From Proteiniphilum saccharofermentans (lineage in GTDB: Bacteria; Bacteroidota; Bacteroidia; Bacteroidales; Dysgonomonadaceae): a stretch of 64,000 nt of DNA. Under the pieces are notes generated by a model. That model ran no database searches. It was not told the origin of the DNA and was given only the letters and a program-made list of their open reading frames with translations. The stretch lies in the NCBI RefSeq assembly GCF_900095135.1, contig NZ_LT605205.1, positions 3,658,001 through 3,722,000 on the forward strand, written 5' to 3'. Made by a program: the position numbers and the translations under genes. How positions within the stretch are numbered: the first letter of the stretch is position 1; each line of letters starts with the position of its first letter. Positions 49,118 to 58,851 of this stretch are shown here, in pieces.

Positions 49118-52100
49118 CTAAACCGGCATCGTTTCTTCTTTTCCGATCCCTTCCAACAAAGCGACAGATGTCTCCACCGTTTCAACATGGCTGATCGCCA
49201 CCGACCGCTTATTGCCTTTTTCCTGTAAACGGCAACGGCGTGGGTGTTTCTGTACGAAATCCAACAACTGGTCGAATACCGGCGAACTGTAATAGGGCGA
49301 TTCGGGATTAGAGATCAGGAAGAGGGTCATCTGTCCGTTTTTCAGCACCACCTTCTCTATACCCAATGACTTGGCAATACGGCGAAGCCGGACAATACGT
49401 ATAAGCTCCCTGCCCTGTGCCGGAATTCTTCCGAAGCGGTCTTCGAGTCGTTTCATAAAGTCCATGATCTCCGTTTCGGACTCGATATTATCCATTTCAC
49501 GATAGATGCCCACACGTTCCGCATCGTTCGGAATATAGTCCACCGGGAACATCAACTCCAGATCGCTCTCCACCAACACGTCATCCACGAAATCATACGC
49601 CTCTGCCCTCTCATGCTGTGTATCGTACAGTTCTGCAAATTCGTCTTTTCGCAATTCTTGTACAGCTTCTGCCAGTATTTTCTGGTATGTTTCATATCCC
49701 AGGTCGGCAATAAATCCGCTCTGCTCGGCTCCCAAAAGGTTCCCGGCACCACGGATATCCAAATCCTGCATGGCGATATGGAGACCACTGCCCAATTCCG
49801 CAAAATTTTCAATTGCCTGCAAACGTCTCCGCGAATCACTGCTTAACATATAAAACGGCGGCGCCAGCAGATAACAGAATGCCTTACGGTTACTTCGTCC
49901 CACCCTGCCACGCAACTGGTGCAGGTCACTCAGTCCAAAATTTTGGGCATCCATCACTATAATTGTATTCACGTTGGGCATATCGATACCCGATTCTATG
50001 ATAGTGGTAGCGATCAGCACATCCTGTTCATGGTTGATGAAATCGGCAATAACACTTTCCAGTTTCTTCGGATCCATCTGTCCATGGCCCACTGCTACAC
50101 GGACGCCCGGCATCTCCCTTTTGATCAGGGCCTCCAGTTCATAAATATTTTTGATGCGGTTATTCACGATAAACAGCTGTCCATTCCGGTTCAACTCAAA
50201 ATTGACAGCATCACGGACAAGTTCCATATCGAACGTATGTACCTCCGTCTGTATGGGGTAACGGTTAGGAGGGGGTGTTCCGATGGTAGAGAGGTCGCGT
50301 GATCCCATCAGTGAGAATTGCAGCGTACGGGGGATGGGCGTAGCCGTCATGGTGAGCGTATCTACATTCACCTTCAATTGCTTGAGCTTTTCTTTGACGG
50401 ATACTCCGAATTTCTGTTCCTCGTCGATGATCAGCAACCCCAGGTCTTTAAATTCCACATCTTTTCCTACCAAGCGGTGCGTACCGATAAGGATATCGAT
50501 CTTTCCCTCCTTTAACCGGAGGAGGATTTCTTTTTGCTCTTTCGCCGAACGGGCGCGGCTCAGGTAATCCACCTTCACCGGGAAATCGGCTAGCCGTTCG
50601 CTGAAAGTATGGTAATGCTGGGTTGCCAACACCGTGGTTGGCACCAACACAGCCGTCTGTTTCCCGTCGGTTGCCGCTTTAAAGGCAGCACGGATAGCTA
50701 TTTCGGTCTTACCGAAACCTACATCTCCACAGACCAGCCTGTCCATAGGTCGCCCGCTCTGCATATCGGCTTTCACGTCGCGGGTTGCTTTTACCTGGTC
50801 GGGCGTATCTTCATACATAAACGATGCTTCCAACTCTGTCTGCAGGTAAGTATCTTTCGAAAAAGCAAACCCCTTCTCCTGTTGACGTTGGGCATACAGT
50901 TTGATCAGGTCGCGGGCAATATCTTTGATCTTCTTTTTAGTCCTCTCTTTCACCCGCTCCCATGCTCCGGAGCCCAGTTTATTCAGTTGCGGCTCCTCTC
51001 CCTCCTTACCTTTGTACTTCGATATCTTATGCAGGGAATGAATGGAAACGAATACCGCGTCATTATTCTTATAGAGAAGTTTGATAACCTCTTGTACCTT
51101 GTCGCCGATGCGAAGGCGTACCAGCCCGGAAAACCGGCCGATACCATGGTCCATATGCACCACGTAATCACCCTGTTGAAGTTGGTTGATCTCCTTAAGA
51201 GTCAGGGCGATCTTGCCTGAACGAGCCTTGTCGGACTTGAGGTTATATTTATGAAAGCGGTCGAAAATCTGATGATCGGTAAAGCAACATATTTTTAATG
51301 TATCATCAGAAAATCCTTCATGCAACGTTTTGTTGACCGGTATAAAAGGGATGGGATCATTACGATCCTCGAAAATATGGAAAAGCCTCTTCTGTTGCTT
51401 CTCACTGTCGCTCAAAATATAAATTGTATATCCCTCATCCATAAAACGGTGCAACGATTCGCCCAGCAAATCGAAATTCTTGTGATAGGGAGGCTGCATT
51501 GATGTATTGAATTCGATACCGGCATCGGGGGTATCTAACATCTTGGTATCGAAACGTATCTGCCGGAACGGGCGGATACTCTCCAGAAAATCCTTTTTCA
51601 AGAGCAGTTCTGCTTTCACAAATTCCTCATCCTTGGGATCTATGTGCAGTTTATCTTCGTTGATCGATTCTACCCGGCTTGCAATCCAGCGCATATCTTC
51701 CGTGCCGATCACCGACCCGGCGGGAAGAAGGCTAAACAGCGACGCCCCTTTAGAATCAGCACGCCCGAATTCAGGAACAATACGAATCTCATTGAATTTC
51801 TCTTTCGAAAGCTGTGTTTCAACATCGAAGTTACGAATGGTCTCCACCTCATCCCCGAAGAAATCGATACGATAAGGGTATTCACTTGAAAAAGAGAAGA
51901 CATCGAGGATACTACCCCGCACGGCATACTGTCCCGGCTCATACACGTAATCGGTGATCAGGAAACCCTGGCTATCCAGCACTTCACTCACGAAAGCACT
52001 GTCGACCCGGTCTCCTATCGACACTTTCAGCGTATTTTCCACCAGTTGTTTACGGGAAACGGTTTTCTCTGCCAATGCGTCAGGATAACTGACAATGATC

Positions 52101-52465
52101 AATGGGCCGGAACCATCCTGCAGGCGGCTTAAAACACCTGCACGAAGTACCTCGTTAGCACGGTCTATCTGCCCGTACTTAGCTGCCCGCTTGTAGGCCG
52201 AAGGGAAAAAGAGCACATCAACCGAACCCATCATTTGGGTCAGGTCATGATAGAAATAGCCTGCGGTCTCCGCGTCATTTAAAATATAAAGGTAAGTCTG
52301 TGGTTGTTTGTGGAATAATTCCCCTGCAAATAAAGCACGGGAAGAGCCGTGCAAACCCGTCACTGATAAGACTTGGATCTCTTTCAGCAGTGAGCCTGCA
52401 GCCGCCAGGTTGGGATGCTTTCCAATCACCTGTTGTAATTGGCCAATGTCAATTGTTTCAACCAT
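49118..52465 (-). CDS. mfd: Transcription-repair coupling factor Mfd
   Basis: 1115 residues. UvrB-like N-terminal domains; RNA-polymerase-interacting CarD-like domain (GDYVVHMDHGIGRFSGLVRL); superfamily 2 translocase with Walker A CGDVGFGKTEIAIRAAF, motif II IIDEEQKFGV, TMTATPIPRTLQFSL, and motif VI QLRGRVGRSNRKAFCYLL; C-terminal TRCF domain (LMFPVDYIPNDAERVGIYREM). It removes stalled polymerase and recruits UvrA. Divergent from glycogen synthase with back-to-back -7 motifs. Confidence 0.97.
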   Translation of the reverse strand: MVETIDIGQLQQVIGKHPNLAAAGSLLKEIQVLSVTGLHGSSRALFAGELFHKQPQTYLYILNDAETAGYFYHDLTQMMGSVDVLFFPSAYKRAAKYGQIDRANEVLRAGVLSRLQDGSGPLIIVSYPDALAEKTVSRKQLVENTLKVSIGDRVDSAFVSEVLDSQGFLITDYVYEPGQYAVRGSILDVFSFSSEYPYRIDFFGDEVETIRNFDVETQLSKEKFNEIRIVPEFGRADSKGASLFSLLPAGSVIGTEDMRWIASRVESINEDKLHIDPKDEEFVKAELLLKKDFLESIRPFRQIRFDTKMLDTPDAGIEFNTSMQPPYHKNFDLLGESLHRFMDEGYTIYILSDSEKQQKRLFHIFEDRNDPIPFIPVNKTLHEGFSDDTLKICCFTDHQIFDRFHKYNLKSDKARSGKIALTLKEINQLQQGDYVVHMDHGIGRFSGLVRLRIGDKVQEVIKLLYKNNDAVFVSIHSLHKISKYKGKEGEEPQLNKLGSGAWERVKERTKKKIKDIARDLIKLYAQRQQEKGFAFSKDTYLQTELEASFMYEDTPDQVKATRDVKADMQSGRPMDRLVCGDVGFGKTEIAIRAAFKAATDGKQTAVLVPTTVLATQHYHTFSERLADFPVKVDYLSRARSAKEQKEILLRLKEGKIDILIGTHRLVGKDVEFKDLGLLIIDEEQKFGVSVKEKLKQLKVNVDTLTMTATPIPRTLQFSLMGSRDLSTIGTPPPNRYPIQTEVHTFDMELVRDAVNFELNRNGQLFIVNNRIKNIYELEALIKREMPGVRVAVGHGQMDPKKLESVIADFINHEQDVLIATTIIESGIDMPNVNTIIVMDAQNFGLSDLHQLRGRVGRSNRKAFCYLLAPPFYMLSSDSRRRLQAIENFAELGSGLHIAMQDLDIRGAGNLLGAEQSGFIADLGYETYQKILAEAVQELRKDEFAELYDTQHERAEAYDFVDDVLVESDLELMFPVDYIPNDAERVGIYREMDNIESETEIMDFMKRLEDRFGRIPAQGRELIRIVRLRRIAKSLGIEKVVLKNGQMTLFLISNPESPYYSSPVFDQLLDFVQKHPRRCRLQEKGNKRSVAISHVETVETSVALLEGIGKEETMPV

Positions 52466-52479
52466 TCAGAAGAAAGTTA

Positions 52480-52510
52480 CAAAGATAAGCCATTTTTTTT
52501 ATTATCTTTG
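52480..52510. promoter_or_regulatory. Divergent -7 motifs of mfd and glycogen synthase
   Basis: TATCTTTG on the minus strand at 52480-52487 (for mfd) and TATCTTTG on the plus strand at 52503-52510 (for glycogen synthase). Neither has a clear -33 TTG, and the regions overlap, so the two promoters may compete. Confidence 0.45.
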
Positions 52511-52539
52511 CCCCCCGGAGACAAGAAAACAATCATATA

Positions 52540-54225
52540 ATGGAGATAGATGCCAGGCACACACCTGACTACCTCTTCGAGGCCAGTTGGGAAGTGTGTA
52601 ACAAAGTGGGCGGAATTTATACCGTCCTATCCACACGGGCCAATATTCTACAGAAAACTTATAAAGACCGCGTATTTTTCATTGGACCCGATGTGTGGGG
52701 AGAACAGGAAAGCCCCTGGTTCAAGGAAGATAAGAAGCTCTTTGGGTCATGGTGCGATTACGCATCACGCAACCAACATCTACCTATCCGTATTGGGCGG
52801 TGGAAGATACCCGGAGAACCTATTGTTTTTTTAATAAAGTTCGATGCATTCTTCGAAAAGCAGAATGACATCTACGCGGAAATGTGGATGGATTACGGCG
52901 TTGACTCGATAGCAGCTTATGGCGACTATCACGAAGCGACCATGTTTGCCTATGCTACAGGAGTGGTTATTGAAAGTTTTTACCGCTTTCATCACCTTGA
53001 GGCGGAGAATGTGATCGCCCATTTCAATGAGTGGATGACAGGCGCGGCAGCCCTTTATATCAAGAAACATGTTCCCAAGATTGCCACCCTCTTCACCACC
53101 CATGCTACCTCCATCGGTCGCTCCATTGCCGGCAACAACCTCCCACTGTACGATCATCTTGAAAGATACAACGGGGACCAGATGGCACGCCAGTTGAATA
53201 TGGCTGCCAAGCATTCTATTGAGAAAAAGGCGGCACATAATGTCGATTGTTTCACTACAGTGAGTGATATTACCGCTGCGGAATGCGCACAACTGTTGCA
53301 ACGGTTACCCGACATAGTCACACCCAACGGATTTGAAAAAGATTTTATACCCAAGGGGGTTAATCACAGCCGGGCAAGGAAGAAAGCACGAAAGGTGCTG
53401 CTCAATGTCGCCGAAAAGATGGTGGGGCATACCATCCATCCTGACGCATTGCTGATTGCCACCAGTGGCAGGTATGAATACAAAAACAAAGGTATCGATG
53501 TGTTTATCGATGCAATGAACCTGCTCCGGAAAATGCCGGAACTGACAAAGGATGTTATTGCCTTTATCATGGTACCCGGATGGGTAAAAGGGCCGCGTAA
53601 AAATCTTCAGGAACGCCTCTCCTCCGGGGAACCGTTATCAACCGGAAATTGCCCCTTTATCACCCATGAGCTGGTAGAACCACAGCACGACATGGTAATG
53701 AACCAGATCAGGCGTTTGGGATTCTGTAATGACGAGAGGGAGAGAGTAAAGATCATCTTCGTGCCTTCTTATCTGAATGGTGATGACGGGATTTTCAATC
53801 TTCCCTATTACGACCTGTTGATCGGGCTCGATATGACCGTCTTTCCATCCTATTACGAGCCATGGGGTTACACACCGCATGAAAGTGTCGCCTTTTCTGT
53901 CCCTACCATCACCACAACCTTGGCAGGATTCGGTGTCTGGGCTAAAAAAGAGGGTGACAGGAAAGAGGGAATAAATGATGGTATTGAAGTAATTTACCGC
54001 AATGATGGGAATTATACGGAGGTGGCAGAGGAGATTGCCGCACTTGTACACGAGTTGTCACTAAAGAGCAACGAGCAGGTGAAAATATTAAAGCAAAGTG
54101 CGGCTGCACTGGCTGATATGGCAGACTGGGGACACTTCATTCGTTATTATAAGGAAGCTTATAGCAAAGCATTGCATAACTCATTTGTCAGATTATCGTA
54201 TCCTTATAAACTTAAAACAGAATAA
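52540..54225 (+). CDS. Glycogen synthase, GT3-type
   Basis: 561 residues. The opening FEASWEVCNKVGGIYTVLSTRA has the KVGGI nucleotide-sugar loop of glycogen synthases. RVFFIGPDVWGEQESPWF, HFNEWMTGAAALYIKKH, TTHATSIGRSIAGN and FPSYYEPWGYTPHESVAFSVPTITT (C-terminal GT-B catalytic Glu region) match the animal/yeast GT3 type and not bacterial GT5 GlgA. It should extend alpha-1,4-glucan from UDP- or ADP-glucose; donor choice cannot be read. It forms a pair with the phosphorylase 70 bases downstream. Confidence 0.93.
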   Translation: MEIDARHTPDYLFEASWEVCNKVGGIYTVLSTRANILQKTYKDRVFFIGPDVWGEQESPWFKEDKKLFGSWCDYASRNQHLPIRIGRWKIPGEPIVFLIKFDAFFEKQNDIYAEMWMDYGVDSIAAYGDYHEATMFAYATGVVIESFYRFHHLEAENVIAHFNEWMTGAAALYIKKHVPKIATLFTTHATSIGRSIAGNNLPLYDHLERYNGDQMARQLNMAAKHSIEKKAAHNVDCFTTVSDITAAECAQLLQRLPDIVTPNGFEKDFIPKGVNHSRARKKARKVLLNVAEKMVGHTIHPDALLIATSGRYEYKNKGIDVFIDAMNLLRKMPELTKDVIAFIMVPGWVKGPRKNLQERLSSGEPLSTGNCPFITHELVEPQHDMVMNQIRRLGFCNDERERVKIIFVPSYLNGDDGIFNLPYYDLLIGLDMTVFPSYYEPWGYTPHESVAFSVPTITTTLAGFGVWAKKEGDRKEGINDGIEVIYRNDGNYTEVAEEIAALVHELSLKSNEQVKILKQSAAALADMADWGHFIRYYKEAYSKALHNSFVRLSYPYKLKTE

Positions 54226-54294
54226 AAGTGTTATACTTGCCACTAATTGTCTATCTATTAGTCAAAATAATAAAGTAAAATAAAAATAACAGCA

Positions 54295-56859
54295 ATGATT
54301 ATCCAATCAAGTCATTCAAACACACCGGTTTGGAAAGATATCCACGTACATGCAGAATTGCCTGAGCAATTGCGTCCTCTGGAAGAGATCGCCCATAATT
54401 TGTGGTGGGTATGGAATGAAGAGGCGAAAGCCATATTTGAGATATTAGACCCGCAGGAGTGGGAAAAGAGCGGAAAAAATCCGGTGGTATTATTACAGAA
54501 TCTGCGTTCTGAAGCCACTGAAAAAGCATTGAACAACAATGAACTTTTAGGACGTATTCAACGTGCCTATAGGTCATTCAAAAATTATATGAGTGTCCCT
54601 CATGACAATGAGCGACCAAGCGTGGCCTACTTCAGCATGGAATATGGCCTGTCACATGTATTGAAAATCTATTCCGGCGGTTTGGGTATCCTGGCCGGTG
54701 ATTATCTAAAGGAGGCGAGCGACAGTAATGTAAATATGACTGCGGTAGGATTTCTCTATCGCTACGGATATTTTACGCAAACCCTCTCTATAGACGGTCA
54801 GCAGATTGCCAATTACGAAGCCCAAAACTTCGGAAATCTCCCCATCACCCAGGTGATGAATGAAGATGGATCACCCATGATCCTCGAAGTACCCTTCCAT
54901 GACCGCCCTATTTATTCACATGTATGGAAGGTGGCGGTAGGACGCATCAATCTCTACCTGATGGATACCGATTTGGAATATAACAGTGAGTACGACCGGC
55001 CTATCACCCATCAGTTATATGGAGGCGACTGGGAGAACCGTATGAAACAGGAGTTCTTACTCGGTGTCGGCGGTATATTGTTATTAAAGAAATTGGGGAT
55101 CCGTAAGGATGTATACCACATGAACGAAGGCCATGCAGCTTTCATCAACATCCAGCGTCTGCATGATTATGTGATTGAAGAAGGCCTTTCCTTCCAGGAA
55201 GCACTGGAGGTGGTACGTGCATCTTCACTCTACACAGTACATACGCCGGTACCGGCAGGGCACGACTATTTCGACGAGCCGCTGATTTCCAAGTATATGT
55301 CGCCAATGATTCAAAGCATCGGTATCCCCTGGCGGCAATTCATGGATATGGGACGCGACAATCCCGGATCACATGAAAAATTCTCCATGAGCGTATTTGC
55401 ATTGAATACCGCACAAGAAGCCAACGGAGTAAGCAAACTCCATGGAAGCGTTTCACAAAAGATGTTCCAGCCGGTATGGAAAGGTTATTTCCCTGAGGAA
55501 TTGCATGTAGGTTATGTGACCAACGGCGTCCATCTGCCCAGTTGGGCCACTTCCTCGGTAAAAGCGCTTTACGAAAAGTATTTCGGCGAATCGTTTTACA
55601 AAGACCAGTCAAATACCGACATCTGGAAAAATATTTATAATGTGAGCGACGACGAACTGTGGAAGCTCCGCATGCATCTAAAAAAGAAACTGGTTGATTA
55701 TATCCAGGTAGAGTTCAAAGAGGGATGGCTCAAAAACCAGGCTGCTCCTTCAAGGATTATGAATATGCTGGAAGAGGTCAATCCCAATGCACTATTGATC
55801 GGGTTCTCCAGACGTTTTGCCACTTATAAGCGGGCACATCTATTGTTTACCGATCTTGACCGCTTGTCGAAAATCGTAAATAACCCCAAATACCCGGTAC
55901 AGTTCATTTTTGCCGGTAAAGCGCATCCGGCCGATGGAGGCGGGCAAGGGTTAATCAAACAGATCGTGGAGATATCACGTCGTCCCGAGTTCCTGGGTAA
56001 GATCATCTTCCTTGAGAATTATGATATGCGTTTGGCCAAACGTCTTGTCTCCGGTGTGGATATCTGGCTGAATACCCCTACCCGTGCACAGGAAGCATCC
56101 GGAACATCCGGCGAGAAAGCGGAAATGAACGGTGTGTTGAACCTGTCGGTACTCGACGGATGGTGGTATGAAGGTTACAAAGAGGGTGCCGGCTGGGCGT
56201 TGACCGACGAAAGGACTTACGACAACCAACATTACCAGGATGAACTGGATGCCTCTACCATCTACTCTCTACTTGAAAACGAAATCGTTCCGCTCTATTA
56301 TGCGCATAACAGCAATGGCTACTCGCACGAGTGGATACAATACATCAAGAAGTCGATGGCAGAAATAGCGCCCCACTTCACTACCAAACGCATGATGGAT
56401 GATTATTTCGACCGTTTCTACAACAAATTGGCTAAACGTTCGCACCTGCTTCAGGAGAACGGCTACGCGAAAGCCAAAGAGATCGTGAAATGGAAAATAG
56501 ATACAGTATCGAAGTGGGATCACCTTGAGGTAGTCAAATTAGAATTCAATCCCAATCAGAAGGCCAATTTCAACAATGGGCACAACGAAGTCTACGGACA
56601 GGTTGTAATCGACAGAAAAGATATGAAATGCGATCTGGGTGTTGAATGTGTAGTGGTAGACCACGATACGATGAATAATGAACCTCAGTTTGTACAGTCA
56701 TATGAGCTCGATCTTGTCAAGACCGAAGGATCACTGCTTTATTTCGAAGCACGCAAAGCGTTGAACGATCCGGGTACGCACCAGTATGGCTTGCGGGTAT
56801 ATCCCAAGAATGCCGATTTACCCCACAGAATGGATTTCGCATATATGCGTTGGATATAA
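54295..56859 (+). CDS. glgP: Alpha-glucan (glycogen) phosphorylase, GT35
   Basis: 854 residues. An N-terminal DUF3417-type domain (LPEQLRPLEEIAHNLWWVWNEEA) is followed by the phosphorylase core: YFSMEYGLSHVLKIYSGGLGILAGDYLKEASD, GYVTNGVHLPSWA, and the PLP-binding segment EASGTSGEKAEMNGVLNLSV, where Lys in GEKAEMNG is the Schiff-base residue. It releases glucose-1-phosphate from stored glucan. It ends in a bidirectional terminator shared with the AraC-type gene. Confidence 0.96.
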   Translation: MIIQSSHSNTPVWKDIHVHAELPEQLRPLEEIAHNLWWVWNEEAKAIFEILDPQEWEKSGKNPVVLLQNLRSEATEKALNNNELLGRIQRAYRSFKNYMSVPHDNERPSVAYFSMEYGLSHVLKIYSGGLGILAGDYLKEASDSNVNMTAVGFLYRYGYFTQTLSIDGQQIANYEAQNFGNLPITQVMNEDGSPMILEVPFHDRPIYSHVWKVAVGRINLYLMDTDLEYNSEYDRPITHQLYGGDWENRMKQEFLLGVGGILLLKKLGIRKDVYHMNEGHAAFINIQRLHDYVIEEGLSFQEALEVVRASSLYTVHTPVPAGHDYFDEPLISKYMSPMIQSIGIPWRQFMDMGRDNPGSHEKFSMSVFALNTAQEANGVSKLHGSVSQKMFQPVWKGYFPEELHVGYVTNGVHLPSWATSSVKALYEKYFGESFYKDQSNTDIWKNIYNVSDDELWKLRMHLKKKLVDYIQVEFKEGWLKNQAAPSRIMNMLEEVNPNALLIGFSRRFATYKRAHLLFTDLDRLSKIVNNPKYPVQFIFAGKAHPADGGGQGLIKQIVEISRRPEFLGKIIFLENYDMRLAKRLVSGVDIWLNTPTRAQEASGTSGEKAEMNGVLNLSVLDGWWYEGYKEGAGWALTDERTYDNQHYQDELDASTIYSLLENEIVPLYYAHNSNGYSHEWIQYIKKSMAEIAPHFTTKRMMDDYFDRFYNKLAKRSHLLQENGYAKAKEIVKWKIDTVSKWDHLEVVKLEFNPNQKANFNNGHNEVYGQVVIDRKDMKCDLGVECVVVDHDTMNNEPQFVQSYELDLVKTEGSLLYFEARKALNDPGTHQYGLRVYPKNADLPHRMDFAYMRWI

Positions 56860-56880
56860 CCAACCCGTATCACAAAAAGA

Positions 56881-56911
56881 AAAAGCGCCCTCTCACGAGT
56901 GGCGCTTTTTT
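56881..56911. terminator. Bidirectional terminator (glgP / AraC-type gene A)
   Basis: AAAAGCGCC (56881-56889) pairs with GGCGCTTTT (56901-56909), with A-rich and T-rich flanks on both sides. The same hairpin with its loop is duplicated at 58053-58081. Confidence 0.88.
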
Positions 56912-56985
56912 GATTTCACCGACACACAAAGAAATAGTAATCAAAACCTATTCGAAGATTGTGCCTGTACTATTAAAGGATAAAG

Positions 56986-57459
56986 TCAGATAGCATTCGA
57001 GAACCGGCTTCTATACGGTGAAATACCAAATCTCTTACTATATGCATTCACTAAATGCGACACGCTTCTGAAGTCATACATCCTGGATATCTCGGTAATA
57101 CTGATATCTGAATTGAGTACCAGGGATTGTATCTCCTCCATTTTCCGATCGAGCATCCATTGATAGGGTGTCTGTCCGAAACATTTCTTGAAATGGCGTG
57201 CAAAAGTCCTTATGCAATCATATTTACACAGCTTGGCAAGTTGATTCATGTTCCTGGCCTTCGAGTAGTTATTCAGCACACTATCCTCAAACCGTTTTGA
57301 TTTTGATGCACGCGGAATAAACTTCACCAGCACAATCTCACTCTCGGGCGATGGATTTACCCGGCTCTTCAATCCATCGGAGAAAGTAAATGTACATGAT
57401 GCCACATCGGTCAGCAAATATTTGCGGACGTCTTCTTTGTTTATTGTGTTAACGTCCAT
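56986..57459 (-). CDS. Short AraC-type transcription regulator, copy A
   Basis: 157 residues. An N-terminal 55-residue beta-like segment (YLLTDVASCTFTFSDGLKSRV) precedes the AraC double helix-turn-helix: LAKLCKYDCIRTFARHFKKCFGQTPYQWMLDRKMEEIQSLV and ISITEISRMYDFRSVSHLVNAYSKRFGISP. There is no ligand domain of normal size. Its start overlaps the DUF3244 stop by 11 bases, so translation is coupled and it may regulate that gene. Copy B at 58161-58637 differs at about a dozen residues. Confidence 0.88.
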   Translation of the reverse strand: MDVNTINKEDVRKYLLTDVASCTFTFSDGLKSRVNPSPESEIVLVKFIPRASKSKRFEDSVLNNYSKARNMNQLAKLCKYDCIRTFARHFKKCFGQTPYQWMLDRKMEEIQSLVLNSDISITEISRMYDFRSVSHLVNAYSKRFGISPYRSRFSNAI

Positions 57460-57859
57460 AAGCTCCTTTTCTAAACGTTCCTGTATATACTTCCGAACCG
57501 AGTGTGATACGTATAGTATATTGTCCTGCGCGAAGATTGGAGAGATTCACAACTCCAAAACCCATGTCATACACTTCAATATAACTCTGTCTTGCTTCCC
57601 TCGGGCCAATAATTTCAACCCATGCTCCACCACGGTAGTTCTGTACTGATATAGAGATCACATCCTGGGCGTTGACAGCTTCCACTACCGGGCTTGTCGA
57701 TAGCTTACCATAAGAATTGTTATCTGCGGAAGCTAAACGGGTAGTACCTCCCAGTCTGCTCAATTCGATCTTATCAGCTGTTTGACTTTGTGCTGAAAGC
57801 GAAAATGAAATTACACTACACACTGTCATTAAAAGAAATACCCACATTGTCTTTTTCAT
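57449..57859 (-). CDS. Secreted DUF3244 family protein
   Basis: 136 residues from the ATG at 57859 (57865 is an alternative). The signal peptide is KKTMWVFLLMTVCSVISFSLSAQ. The mature part (VVEAVNAQDVISISVQNYRGGAWVEIIGPREARQSYIEVYDMGFGVVNLSNLRAGQYTIRITLGSEVYTGTF in shortened form) has the DUF3244 Ig-like pattern ending in LRAGQYTIRI, with GEYTLTL-type C-terminal strands. Such proteins are small secreted beta-sandwich domains of unknown role in Bacteroidales. It heads a two-gene operon with AraC copy A. Confidence 0.78.
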   Translation of the reverse strand: MKKTMWVFLLMTVCSVISFSLSAQSQTADKIELSRLGGTTRLASADNNSYGKLSTSPVVEAVNAQDVISISVQNYRGGAWVEIIGPREARQSYIEVYDMGFGVVNLSNLRAGQYTIRITLGSEVYTGTFRKGAYGR

Positions 57860-57920
57860 ATCCAATCTTTTTTATAAATTAATAATGATTTTTTTGAAGT
57901 TAATTATGAATTATAGACAC

Positions 57921-57951
57921 AAAGTAACGGAGTAATGACAGCAAAAACAAT
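57921..57951 (-). promoter_or_regulatory. Promoter of the DUF3244-AraC A operon
   Basis: On the minus strand TTG (57949-57951), 20 bases, TTACTTTG (57921-57928). The same arrangement recurs before copy B (58729-58759), and the surrounding 80 bases are also similar. Confidence 0.65.
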
Positions 57952-58052
57952 ACCCCCTCGTTTTTTTAACGGTAAAAAAATAAGTATAATGCTATTTATC
58001 AGAATATTAGATAGGACTAGTTTAACGGGGGCAAATGTCTTTTATTTATAAA

Positions 58053-58083
58053 AAAAGCGCCCTCTCACGAGTGGCGCTTTTTC
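58053..58083. terminator. Terminator of AraC-type gene B (duplicate hairpin)
   Basis: AAAAGCGCC (58053-58061) pairs with GGCGCTTTT (58073-58081). The loop CTCTCACGAGT is identical to the 56881 copy. Confidence 0.85.
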
Positions 58084-58160
58084 AATTTCACCGACACACA
58101 AAGAAATAGTAATCGAAACCGATTCGAAGATTGTGTCTATCTTATTATCAAAGGGTAGAG

Positions 58161-58637
58161 TCAGATAGCATTCGATAATCTGCTTCTATGCGGTGAAATA
58201 CCAAATCTCTTACTATATGCATTCACTAAATGCGATACGCTTTTAAAGTCATACATCCTGGATATCTCGGTAATACTGATATCTGAATTGAGTACCAGGG
58301 ATTGTATCTCCTCCATTTTCCGGTCGAGCATCCATTGATAGGGTGTCTGTCCGAAACATTTCTTGAAATGGCGCGTAAATGTCCTTAAACAATCATATTT
58401 ACACAATTTTGCAAGTTCATTCATATTCCTGGCGTTCGAATAGTTACTCAATACGCTATCCTCAAACCGTTTTGACCTTGATGCACGCGGAATAAACTTC
58501 ACCAGCACAATTTCACTCTCGGGCGATGGATTTACCCGGCTCTTCAAACCGTCTGAAAAAGTAAATGTACATGATGCCACATCGGTCAGCAAATATTTGC
58601 GGACGTCTTCTTTGTTTATTGTAGTAGTAGTATCCAT
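58161..58637 (-). CDS. Short AraC-type transcription regulator, copy B
   Basis: 158 residues, a close paralogue of copy A with the same two helix-turn-helix motifs (ISITEISRMYDFKSVSHLVNAYSKRFGISP). Substitutions include Lys/Arg, Asn/Ser, Gln/Glu and Ala/Thr, so both copies are under coding constraint. Unlike copy A it has no DUF3244 partner in front; its own promoter (58729-58759) leads directly to it with a leader of about 85 bases. Downstream lies the duplicated terminator. Confidence 0.87.
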   Translation of the reverse strand: MDTTTTINKEDVRKYLLTDVASCTFTFSDGLKSRVNPSPESEIVLVKFIPRASRSKRFEDSVLSNYSNARNMNELAKLCKYDCLRTFTRHFKKCFGQTPYQWMLDRKMEEIQSLVLNSDISITEISRMYDFKSVSHLVNAYSKRFGISPHRSRLSNAI

Positions 58638-58728
58638 ATGATCCTTTATTAAAATGTTACTATAACTGCTAAATCAAATGTAACTCAAACGATGATTTTT
58701 GCTTACAATCAATTATGAATTACTGACA

Positions 58729-58759
58729 CAAAGTAACAGAGGAATGACAGAGAAAACAA
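58729..58759 (-). promoter_or_regulatory. Promoter of AraC-type gene B
   Basis: Minus strand TTG (58757-58759), 20 bases, TTACTTTG (58729-58736), duplicating the copy A promoter. Confidence 0.65.
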
Positions 58760-58851
58760 CACCTTCTCTGTTTTTTAACGGATGTATAACATACACAATA
58801 CTAAATATCAAATAATTACAAAAATAAAATTTAACGGTAGCCTACCCCTTT

